Source of the DNA: Priapulus caudatus | Taxonomy: Eukaryota; Priapulida; Priapulimorpha; Priapulimorphida; Priapulidae | Reading direction: 5' to 3' | Assembly: GCF_000485595.1 (NCBI RefSeq) | Contig: NW_014577330.1 | Span: forward strand, 162,368-226,367 | Length of the DNA stretch: 64,000 nucleotides | Part shown: positions 50,496-59,674 of the stretch, in pieces | Numbering within the stretch: the first letter of the stretch is position 1 | How the letters are laid out: each line of letters starts with the position of its first letter | Made by a program: the position numbers and the translations under genes | The notes under the pieces: generated by a model | Database searches by the model: none | Seen by the model: only the letters and a program-made list of their open reading frames with translations | What the model was told of the DNA's origin: nothing

Positions 50496-50913
50496 CTGTG
50501 GACATATTCATATAAAAAATCTCTTGCACTTCGGAGAAACTATGTCATATTCCACAAATCATTTTGAATCAATGCTATCACAGCAATCGGCAATAATTTA
50601 CGTAAAACTGGGAGCTGCACACGTATACATACATTGCCAACATGGCATAACATATATTTCCGACTGACTCAGTATACATCGCTAATCAGAGATAAACACT
50701 ATTAAGGTACATCTGTCTATAAATTATAATTAATTAACATTTCTGGTGTTTCTCTCTATTCGCGGTTATACAGTGAAATCATCTCTATAGAACGGACATG
50801 CCGCCTCATACATACACATGTTCTACATACAGGATGGATACTTCTATGCTTTCACTCTAGAGACCCCTTACATACAGGTTGGACTGTGGTGTCCTGAGTG
50901 GCGGCCATCTTAC

Positions 50914-51037
50914 CTGGTTAAGAGCTGTCATTCGGGCTATGGAGCCAATGTTGTTGGTAATCGTCACAAGGGTTGCTCTGGCTAGATCACATTTCGTCAC
51001 ATCTTCTCGATGTTCGGGTGACAACATGTGGCCGAAA
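50914..51037 (-). CDS. PANK: Pantothenate kinase, exon with [10 protein letters not shown]
   Basis: This has one base plus 41 codons: [20 protein letters not shown] then [21 protein letters not shown]. The family reads [42 protein letters not shown]. The leading T completes the split serine codon from the preceding exon, and the GTAAGA donor leaves phase 0. Confidence 0.96.
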
Positions 51038-51825
51038 CTATGAGGAACCAGTTAGAGTGCTCTTTACCACACACAGCTGCGCAAAGTCTGCTGTTACATG
51101 CCATGGCAAATCAAGTTTTTTTTTACAAATTTCATACTACCATATGTAAAAGGTATGATAATATGATAAACTAAGAACTAAGTGCAGGGATTTGCATGAT
51201 CCACTTCTGATATCATATATAGCGATTGTTTGCGATTTTGTCACAGAAAATACAGATTCATACTTAAAAAAAGAAGTCGAACTATAACTGTTTGTTATGG
51301 AAAGCCATCCCCTTCAAATATCATTTTCAAACATTTCAAATACACAATTTTAAATCAATTTTAAATTAAATTGCCTGATATACAAATTCCTTCACATTCA
51401 TTCATTTTCTAAACAACAAACCAATTTACTTGCAATTTAATTGAGAACATGTTACATAAAGTCACAAATGTTCAAATCTTGCTTCATCTCCTAACAATTA
51501 AAATTATTACCTAAGTTTTAAATTAATTTCCAGAATAACGAATCAGTTCACCAAGTTTGAAATTAATTTATTACTTTTAACAGTAATCACCAGAAATGCG
51601 AATCTATCTGTTGGTTTCAGAATTATTAGGTAACAAACGACAAATGTATAGCTTAAATTACAAATTAATCATACAGCTTTCAAAACATATATAAACGTTT
51701 ACAATCAAAGAGCTCATTTAACAATCAATTTATGCAACTTCCAATCTATTCAAGACCTCTGAAATCACTTACTAACGTTTACAATTTGCGGCCTACTCTG
51801 TTGTTTCATTGATTCAAAAACAAGA

Positions 51826-52720
51826 GCCGCAGAGCGACTGGGCTCATCTGAGGTGTGTTGCTACGGTTATGAACGTAAAATTTCAGTCGTGCGTAGTGAC
51901 ACATTTGTTTAAGGCGCAGATATGCAGATACGCAGTTGCGTACACATCATTTCAGCAACCTTCTGCATTCTGCATACCTCCCAAATCCCATTGGTTGATA
52001 CAAATCGCGTGCCTGAAACTCCTGTTTTATGGTGCATTGTGACCCTAACCCTAACCCTATTAAAAATAAATAAAAATTTAATTTTTAATTTAAAAATTAT
52101 TTGTTGTTATTAAATTGTTGTAAATAAATCATGTAAATATTTGCGTTAATTGGCAAAATTAGTTAAATGGATAAAGATAGAAAAATACAGAAAACAGGTA
52201 AATAATAAAAAATCTGATGGGATTCGATCCAAGGACCTTTGAGCCGTAATCCTGTGCTGTACCCGTTGGGCTATCCAGACATATTGGCTTTCTAGATTAT
52301 GTATGTGCCATGAATATGAGAACACTGTGACATCATTGTTCGAGGCGTCCATCTGTGTGAGGCAGTTCAGGAATCCATGTTTAACCCTCCTCTTGAGGGT
52401 CAAAAGGTTATCAGACACTTACTCTTTGCACGTCAGTGGAAAGCACATTTCATGGTGCTTTCAATAAAGTGATAAAAATGGTAGGTCAGCGCTGAAACAA
52501 AAAAAGTTTTTCACTGTCCGTTAGGCCATGTCCTCAGAAAATGTCTGATATCTGACCTTTACCCAACTGCCCTTTGACCTGTGACCTCCAATTTCGCACT
52601 GGTGATGGGTTTCCTGCCCATCACACTATACACCGAATATTAAGAGCATAGGTCGAGCCGTTTAGATTTGTGCCGCAATTCTGCATTTCCTCCCTATACC
52701 TTAAGTTAAGGAGGGAATTT
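51826..52720 (-). repeat. Composite dispersed repeat with tRNA-like SINE head, copy 2
   Basis: This is the second copy of the element at 47855-48890, inside a pantothenate kinase intron. It includes CCCTAACCCTAACCC-type units at 52040-52060 and the CCTTAAGTTAAGGAGGG end block. It stops 51 bases before the next exon. Confidence 0.78.
52213..52280 (-). repeat. tRNA-derived SINE head, copy 2
   Basis: On the minus strand the A box reads TAGCCCAACGGG and the B box GGATCGAATCC, both close to consensus and better preserved than at 48216. The anticodon arm is not well formed. It is followed on that strand by an AT-rich tail. Confidence 0.6.
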
Positions 52721-52771
52721 AATTCCTGAATTAACTCTGCCAGCTATTCCGATAATGAGAAGCAATGGTAC

Positions 52772-52848
52772 CTGCTGGCCACAATGTGTCCTGGAAGGTT
52801 GAACCGCTCATAGTCACCCCCATAGATGTCCTTCACCAGTTTGTCAAC
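52772..52848 (-). CDS. PANK: Pantothenate kinase, short exon with [10 protein letters not shown]
   Basis: The 25 codons plus two bases read [20 protein letters not shown] then HIVAS, matching [25 protein letters not shown] of animal enzymes. The acceptor is TGCTGCTAG and the donor GTACCA. The two final bases join the next exon to restore the SSFG sequence. Confidence 0.95.
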
Positions 52849-53273
52849 CTAGCAGCAACAGCATCAACGTTTATCCAAACATTCACGTTTCAGGTGTCAG
52901 TAAAGAATTACCCATAGAGGAGAAGGCCCTAAACAGCCTGTTAGACAACAATTGTGACTAATGACTATAGTAGTGTGTAGCGACCTTAATTAAGATGCAG
53001 CACCATTTTATTATCGCAGATTTTATGCATAAAAAATTAATCGGCAACCGAGAGTGCGTGCATAATCGAATAAGCTTCAGGGTAGTTTTTCTTCATATAT
53101 GTAGAGAAACACGCTTACATGGAGAATATACTCATCATGATTACTTTGCGCTCATTCCGCAGCCATTCAGCATGGCCACAAAATAGACATGCATCCTGTA
53201 CATTTTACGTTATAATTTAAGTGACACTACTATTGATTGATTCTGCGATCTATTTAGCACTATTTTTCCTCAC

Positions 53274-53373
53274 CTTTGTGCTATCACCGTGCGTTGCCAT
53301 TTCAATGGCTTCTTCGTAAGTCTGGCAACCAGTTAGCAGACAGCAAAGTCCTAGGAATGTTCCACCTCCCAAA
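53274..53373 (-). CDS. PANK: Pantothenate kinase, exon with [10 protein letters not shown] loop
   Basis: This has one base plus 33 codons: [20 protein letters not shown] then [13 protein letters not shown]. It matches the family's [35 protein letters not shown], a glycine-rich loop near the acetyl-CoA/ATP site. The ATTTTCAG acceptor and GTGAGG donor keep the frame on both sides. Confidence 0.96.
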
Positions 53374-53564
53374 CTGAAAATTGTGAAAAATTTAATGTAC
53401 AGAATATAAACAGTAAACATATACGACATCAAATCTAAATTAAGCATCTGCTTTAACTAACCTATATCCACCAGGGTAATAGGTATATACATCATTGGTA
53501 GGCAGCATTAGGTATATCATAGTTACAATAAGATCTTGAGAAAAAAACGGGGTTGGGCCACAAT

Positions 53565-54922
53565 AAAAAAAATTTTTGTTTGCCCTCAATCACCTGACCC
53601 AGGATGAAAAGTTTGGGTAGGTAGGTAGGCTTTTTTTTGAGGGGGGTCGTTTTAAATATTCAGCATGGTACGTGTCTACATGCTTGGGTGAGCTTGTGTC
53701 GAGATAGCTTTTATGTTGAATGTTTGTTTTGCTTGGTACATATAATCAGGAGTTAATAAAGACAAAGGAGTTTGACACGTATTTGGTACTGATTTCACTA
53801 CATCAGGAGCTAATAATGACAAAGGAGTTTGACACGTATTTGGTACTGATTTCACTACATTTTGTCGTACGAGTTCGATGTGAATAAAAATACAAATGTA
53901 TACAAACACGAGCTTCTTTTGTTCACTGGTTCTTATTCTATCTTCCGATAGTATTACAAACCACGTAGCTTCCTTCGTTTTGACATAAATCGTACTTTTG
54001 CACAACATGGTTTTCACGTTATTTACCGTCGTGTGGCGAGGCCAAGCGGTAAATTCGCATACACAGCAACTGGAAGAAGGCGCGACAGTACGTTATCTCC
54101 CGAAGAAGTTTTTGTTTGGCTAACAAAGCCGAGTGAAGATGACGTTAACTCTCACCTTTATCACATACAGATGGTCATGATAAGTAAGGTAGGTTGCACA
54201 TGCGTTTGCCTGCAATTGCATAGTAACGGTTGCTATGCAAAACACGTGCGAAAAGCTACAATCAGCTGGAGCATCAATTTACTCGCTAAGATTCATACAC
54301 ATCATTCCTCCATGGGTGAAGTAGTTCAGATATTTTACCAGCACAGCGTTTATTTAAAAAAACTGCGGGATTCAACCATAAAAACAAGGTATTCTAACTA
54401 TAGTTTTAATTTTTAAACCCAGCATGGGTGCAATGTAACTTAATTTCTAAGCGCATTTTCTGCACTCGGCTAGACTACGGCCTAAAAGCCCTGCCGCGCC
54501 TCCTTCCAGTTGCTGTGTATGCGAATTTACCGCTTGTCCTCGCCACACGACGGTAAATAACGTGAAAACCATGTTGTGCAAAAGTACGATTTATGTCAAA
54601 ACGAAGGAAGCTACGTGGTTTGTAATACTACCGGAAGATAGAATAAGGACCAGTGAACAAAAGAAGCTCGTGTTTGTATACATTTGTATTTTTATTCACA
54701 TCGAACTCGTACGACAAAATGTTGTGAAATCAGTACCAAATACGTGTCAAACTCCTTTGTCTTTATTAACTCCTGATATAATGTATTGCCTACAGATTTA
54801 TATAATGTACAGTGATACAATTTGTAAAAAAAAAAAAGAAGGGAAATATCAATAATTTTTTTTGCGTTGGCCACTTTTTGGCGGGTCAGTCGAGTCAGGG
54901 CAAACAAACAATATTTTTATTA
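53565..54922. mobile_element. 1.36-kb fold-back element in a pantothenate kinase intron
   Basis: 53780-54078 is the inverted complement of about 54495-54780, and an outer pair (GTTTGCCCT and GGGTCAG blocks near 53590 and 54890) extends the fold. A 60-base unit is duplicated in the left arm (53747 and 53807). The loop (54080-54490) has a 127-codon frame with no recognisable domain. No transposase or clear target duplication is seen. Confidence 0.75.
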
Positions 54923-55789
54923 TGGCATTGGGAACAAAATAATGCAAAGCCAACATTTTAGTTCGCACGTACGAAGAATCAAGTATAAACTGGTCTAGTC
55001 TGACCGGCATAACGAGAATATCAGAAGGGGAACTTCGTTTATCTCACGTAAGGAAGAATATATCAATTCACCGGATGCAGTCATGCATTGAGAGAACCAA
55101 TTCGCTACACAACTTTCGCATTATGGCTGGTGGCCTACACGGCTTTGATAAAGGTTACTGTGAAGCTTACCGCGAACGTTTACAGACAAAGTACAGCCTC
55201 ATACCACTAGCACTTTAGTTAGTCAACTGGCGTTTAACAGAAGCATATAGATACTAGGGGGGATTGTGGAAGGTCGTGAAGGTCGTGAAACTTTCGGATT
55301 CGTGAAGTACAAATCAAAATATATCTATAGGTGACACAATTTGCATAAAAAATCGAGAGAAAAAAACAAATCTCACAGTGTGTCCATCATTCTATCAATT
55401 ATGCAGGAATTGTCTTCAATCAGTTTTAGCTAGATTGTTTGAAAAAATATCTTTTAAGCAAATCAGACGCATGACCCACAAGTTTAAACTCCGGATTTAC
55501 TCTTCACTTTAACTACTTTTATCTGAAATAATAACAATTTTCTTCCTGAGAGACCAGGGAAAGAAATACAGTCACCAATGGAGATGGCATTTTACTGTCA
55601 TCAATTTGTTAAAGTAGAGATGAAGATGCAAGAGACATGCCTGGCAGCTGTCATGACAGGTTTTATACAACAGTGAGCATACCTGTGCCGTGTTTCATAC
55701 AAAATTAACCATGTCCGTGATACATCGCATAATACAGTACTTAGGTTTCTTGTGAAAGGTTGCAGGGTGCGAAATTAACGTGAGTTCGG

Positions 55790-56010
55790 AGTCAAATACT
55801 CCCTGATTTACTGTCGGACTCCCTGATTTGACATATGCAGGAGCCTGTGTGACTCCCTGAAAATTCTGCTATACTAACTAGTTCGTTCCAGAGCACGGCC
55901 TCGCGGAATTACCGTATTTTTTCAGCAAATGTTAAATTTTGAACTTCAGACTCCCTCATTTTGCTGCTGACTCCCTCTTTTTGAGGGCAGGGAGTCCGTT
56001 GGACTCCCTT
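55790..56010. repeat. Cluster of GACTCCCT motifs
   Basis: GACTCCCT occurs at least six times in about 200 bases, mostly as GACTCCCTGATTT or TGACTCCC, and once in the inverse orientation as AGGGAGTC. The spacing is irregular, so it is not a simple tandem repeat. It lies in the intron upstream of exon 56208-56320. Confidence 0.7.
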
Positions 56011-56207
56011 ATTCAAAAGTTCATTTCTACCCCTGAGGTTGCATGCAACAGTAGGTATCCCTATAAAAAGCTGCATACAACAGTTCAGGAGTCTATCAAT
56101 AATCAATAGTATCAATAGGAGTCTATTGATAGACTCCTAAACAGTTGGCATTGGTATAAACAGTTACATACAACCCTGTGAGAGGTTGCATACAACAGGA
56201 GGAATAC

Positions 56208-56320
56208 CTCGTTCCGCTCACACGCTGGTATTCGTCCTTTGAGCGCACGGCCAGTATGCTCACACCTGACCCAATGTTGACGACCAGGTAAGGATACGGA
56301 TCAGAGAAATCAAACGGAAG
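56208..56320 (-). CDS. PANK: Pantothenate kinase, exon with GSGVSI
   Basis: The 37 codons plus two bases read [20 protein letters not shown] then [17 protein letters not shown]. The family reads [33 protein letters not shown]. The arginine of QRVSGT corresponds to the acetyl-CoA-contacting arginine of the human enzymes. The acceptor is TTCCTCAG and the donor GTATTC. Confidence 0.95.
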
Positions 56321-56839
56321 CTGAGGAATTCAAACGAACGTTACCATTAGCTGCGACGACGGCTTGCCGCCAAACCCCCGCGAGGCGACGAAATAAACGA
56401 TTAATAACGCACTGCACGCGGATATGCGGACGCCGTGCACGCGAAACGTGTCACGTACGCAAACTCCGTTTACCTTAATTAGAGCTATCTTGGTAAAATT
56501 TTACTCAACCAACCGTGTTGATCTAAACGTACTGCTGACATTTCGCCCCCTATCAGGAGGCTTTCTCAAAGCTGACTGAAGTTGTCAGATTTGACCACCA
56601 GATGGTGTAGTGGTCAACAGCTTGGTCCACCAGTAAAAATTAACCCAGATAGCTCTATTATCTACCAATCGAATGAACTTATTTAATGAGTTCCGTGTAC
56701 CTTTTTGCAATGCTCGCGCGTGAAACGTAAATCGACGCAAAGTGAAGAAATAAACGATTAATAACGTGCTGCACGCTAACACGAATACACAAACAACGCC
56801 GTGCACGCGAAACGTGTCATGTACGCAAACTCCGTTTAC

Positions 56840-56977
56840 CTTTTTGCACTGTTCTGAGTCGCGTATGTCCGGGTGAGACCAGTAATAGCACTCGGATAGG
56901 TACAGAGAGTCGATGAAGTGAATGCCCTGTATCAGGCTGTTCAGCTCGTCCAGCTTCTGCAGAGTCAGATTCACCTC
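56840..56977 (-). CDS. PANK: Pantothenate kinase, exon with KLDELNSLIQG
   Basis: The 46 codons read EVNLTLQKLDELNSLIQGIH and continue to SECYYW and SEQCKK. Human PANK has [21 protein letters not shown] followed by PECYYFENPTNPELCQKK. It is flanked by a GTGCGCACAG acceptor and a GTAAAC donor, both phase 0. The longer minus-strand open frame around it runs into intron sequence. Confidence 0.95.
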
Positions 56978-57424
56978 CTGTGCGCAAACCAGATCGAAAT
57001 TTGATTTTACTCGGTTCCGGAAAATTTCTCTGACGGAAAAAAACGAAATACGACGCTTTCCCCTACGTGTGCGCGGTTCCAGAAAATTTCTATGACAGAA
57101 AAAACTGATAACAAGTCTCGCCCCTTGCCCTCCCAACATCCTATTCGGTTTTTTCACCTCTGTGGTCCTAGATTTCTGAGTAAATCCAAGGGAAACACCT
57201 GCCTTGACCACTGAAATATTGAAATTCGACCCCCGAAGAGTCATCAAATTTCTGATTAAACTGAAGGCAACATTTGCCTCTTCCCCCTTCCCAAAAAATA
57301 TATCTGTGCCATAAAATTTCTGATTTAACCGACAGAAACACTTGCCCTTAAGCAAAAACCAAAACTCGACACCAGTGGTCCCAAAACACCAGCCTTCCTC
57401 CCTACCCCCAAATAGCCTTCCTCC

Positions 57425-57660
57425 CTACCCCCAACACAAGATCAAATTTATCCCCAAACAAAAACTATGCGGAGAAGAATAAATCACAAATAAATTATAA
57501 AAAAAATAAATGAAATAATATAATATAAAAACATAATACATAAATATATACATAATATATTTATATATAAATACATAAATATTATATACTATATCAAAAA
57601 ATATATGAAAAATAATTAAAAATTTCGACCCCCCACACAGACCACTACCACCGCCGCCGC
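57425..57660. other. AT-rich intron stretch with no gene
   Basis: ATATAA-rich DNA lies directly downstream, on the minus strand, of the exon at 57680-57899. The open frame that continues from the exon into it encodes only low-complexity Y/I/F residues and has no family match. Confidence 0.7.
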
Positions 57661-57679
57661 TACGAGCACGTCCGCGTAC

Positions 57680-57899
57680 CGTCTTGAAGTCGTGCTCGAA
57701 CTTGTAGGCGCCACCGCCTGTCGCGCAGATCGTGTCGGCGAGCGTCGCCAGCTTCTTCTCCTTCGTCAGCTCGATGAATGCGCGCATGGAGCTTGTCGGG
57801 AAGCGGATGAAGTGCAGCGTGCCCGTGCGGCCGCCGAGACGCACGCCCTCCATCTGCAGGTGCACGTCACGGATGCCGGCCGAGCCGTACGCCACGTTA
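57680..57899 (-). CDS. PANK: Pantothenate kinase, exon with [11 protein letters not shown]
   Basis: This has one base plus 73 codons, starting [18 protein letters not shown] and including [11 protein letters not shown] and [17 protein letters not shown]. Human enzymes read NVAYGKTGIRDVHLELKN, LHFIRFPSCAM and LCATGGGAFKFEEDF. The ATGGGA segment is a signature of the ASKHA-fold kinase. The acceptor is TGTTGCAG and the donor GTACGC. Confidence 0.96.
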
Positions 57900-57931
57900 C
57901 TGCAACACACACACACATGCGCGCGTTATCT

Positions 57932-57938
<7 letters not shown>

Positions 57939-57990
<52 letters not shown>
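57939..57990. repeat. TA microsatellite
   Basis: About 26 TA units lie 40 bases from the exon at 57680-57899, in the intron. They are flanked by an ACACAC run at 57905-57916. Confidence 0.95.
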
Positions 57991-57996
<6 letters not shown>

Positions 57997-58130
57997 TTCT
58001 ACTAGATATCTCTCTGACTACGTCAGATGAGCTAAAAAATGGACACCTTGTTCTATTTGTCTAAAATGTTTTAGATCTACATGGGTGTCCGGCATGTTTT
58101 TTCTTCTAATTAATTTATACATACAGACTA

Positions 58131-58363
58131 CAGTGTGGCCCCGTTATAACGCGATCCATAAAATGTCATCGCGATAAAAGCGGGGTCGCGCTAAATCGGG
58201 GTTTAAGAAAATCAGCGTATAAACTGACCTCCCACAGCAATAAGTCATGTAAACTCAATCATTTAGTTGCGCCCAAAAAGCTTTTCAGTTCCAGAAAGAG
58301 CAAAGAAAGATCCAATGTCTCATCGCGTTATATCCGAATTCGCGTTAAATCGGGGTTTCACTG
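58131..58363. mobile_element. 233-bp pogo/Tc1-mariner-like MITE, TA target
   Basis: The ends are CAGTGTGGCCCCGTTATAAC and the complement of CAGTGAAACCCCGATTTAAC, with TA immediately outside both. CAGTG...CCCCG...TAACGCG termini with TA duplication are typical of pogo-type non-autonomous elements. The interior repeats the GATAAAAGCGGGGT/CGCGTTAAATCGGGG theme. It lies in a pantothenate kinase intron. Confidence 0.8.
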
Positions 58364-58472
58364 TATGTACAGTATATATATATATTACTGTAATGTCTGT
58401 GAGTGTGCTTGTGTCACTGTCTGCACGCCTCTGCCTGTCAACTAACCCACCTATTTACCTGTCAGTGTGTCT

Positions 58473-59218
58473 GCCTCCCTCTCTGTCTTCTCTCTCCCGT
58501 CTCCTCTCTCTCTCTCTCTCTCTTGCTCTCTCGCGCTCTGTCTCTCTCTCTTTCTCCCTCCCTCTCTCTCGAGGCTCTCTCCTCTCCCTCTCTTCTCTCG
58601 GTCGTCTCTCTCTCTCTTCTCTCTCTCGTTCTCTCTCTCTCTTGTCTCGTACTCTCCTTGCCTCTCTCTTTCCCTTCACCGCTCTCTCTCGTCCCTCTTC
58701 TCTCTCGCTCGCATCAAACCACTCACTCTCCCCTCGGTTGTCTCTCCTCTTTTCCTTTGTCTCTGTCAGTTGTCTTTCTCTTCTTTGCTCCTCTCTCTCT
58801 CTCTCTCTCGTACTCTCTTCTCTCTCTCTTTCTCTCTCTGTCCGTCTCTCTCTCTCCTTATCTCTCTCACTCTTTCGCGCGCTCTCTCATCTTTCTCTCT
58901 CACTCTTTCGCGCGGCTCATCTCTCTTGCTCTCTGTCATCCTGTCATCTGTCTCTGTCTCTGTCTCATGTCTTCTGTCTCTCTCTCCTCTCTCTCTCCTG
59001 CCGGCTCTTCCTCGTCTCTCACCTCTCTCTCTCTCTCCTCATCTCTCTCTCTCTTCTCCTCTCTCTTTTCTCTCTCCGGCTGGTCTCCTCTTCTTCACGG
59101 CTCTCTCTCTTCCCTCTCTCCTTTCGTCGCTCGCTCTCACACTCACTCTACCCTCGCTTGTCTCTCTCTTTCGTTTGTCTTTGTCCACTCCTTCTCTCTC
59201 ATTTCTCTGCTCTCTCTT

Positions 59219-59254
<36 letters not shown>

Positions 59255-59390
59255 CTCTTTCTCTCTCTCTCTCTCTCGGTTCTCTCCTCTTTCTCTCTCA
59301 CTCATTTCGCGCGCTCTCTCTCTTTCTCTCTCACTCTTTCTGCCGGCTGGCTTTCTCTCTCTTGCTCTCTGCTCTCTGTCTCTGTCTTGG

Positions 59391-59436
<46 letters not shown>

Positions 59437-59484
59437 CTCTCTCTCTCACTCTCTCTCTCTCTCTCACTCTCTCTCTCTCTCTCT
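58473..59484. repeat. 1-kb CT-rich simple repeat
   Basis: Imperfect TCTC with CTCT, TTCTC and occasional CGCG or GGC interruptions; some longer patches (for example CACTCTTTCGCGCG) recur. Serine/leucine frames on the plus strand and R/E frames on the minus strand are repeat artefacts. It ends 58 bases from the exon at 59542 (downstream of it on the minus strand). Confidence 0.95.
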
Positions 59485-59541
59485 GATTAACACGCCGCAC
59501 GTGCAAAGCATGTTTCGTTGGGCGGCTAGTAAGCGACTCAC

Positions 59542-59674
59542 CCGGTCAGGTATCGTCGAATGGTCCTCAACGTCTCCACCTCCTGCTGTTCCTCGTCCTC
59601 GGTGACATCAGTTGGCTCAAAGTACACTAGCTTGGCCAGCGTGCCTCCCACGTCCATGCCAAACCATGGCATGT
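59542..59674 (-). CDS. PANK: Pantothenate kinase, first recognised exon (ATP-binding GGT)
   Basis: Pantothenate kinase phosphorylates pantothenate with ATP, the rate-setting step of coenzyme A synthesis, in the cytosol or mitochondria. This exon has 43 full codons and split codons at both ends: [20 protein letters not shown] then [10 protein letters not shown] and [10 protein letters not shown]. The family reads [22 protein letters not shown]; GGT is the phosphate-binding glycine loop. The GTGAGT donor joins the next exon to give YLTGNVAYG. A probable acceptor, GTTGTCGGACACCAG, precedes it, so a short 5' exon with the start codon should lie upstream (plus-strand coordinates above 59674); I could not find it. 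Together the nine exons give about 361 residues, the length of the animal catalytic core. The isoform number cannot be assigned. Confidence 0.94.

Noticed and set aside
52213-52280. Functional tRNA gene on the minus strand
   Set aside because: A and B boxes are present but no acceptor stem or proper anticodon arm; a related copy at 48216 supports a SINE.
54033-54416. 127-codon frame
   Set aside because: It starts inside an inverted-repeat arm and shows no recognisable domain; kept only as part of the fold-back element.
56585-57355. 256-codon minus-strand frame as a single gene
   Set aside because: Only 56840-56977 matches pantothenate kinase; the rest is intron beyond clear splice sites.
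58267-59605. Serine/leucine-rich frames up to 407 codons and minus-strand R/E-rich frames
   Set aside because: They are translations of a CT/GA simple repeat with no conserved domain.
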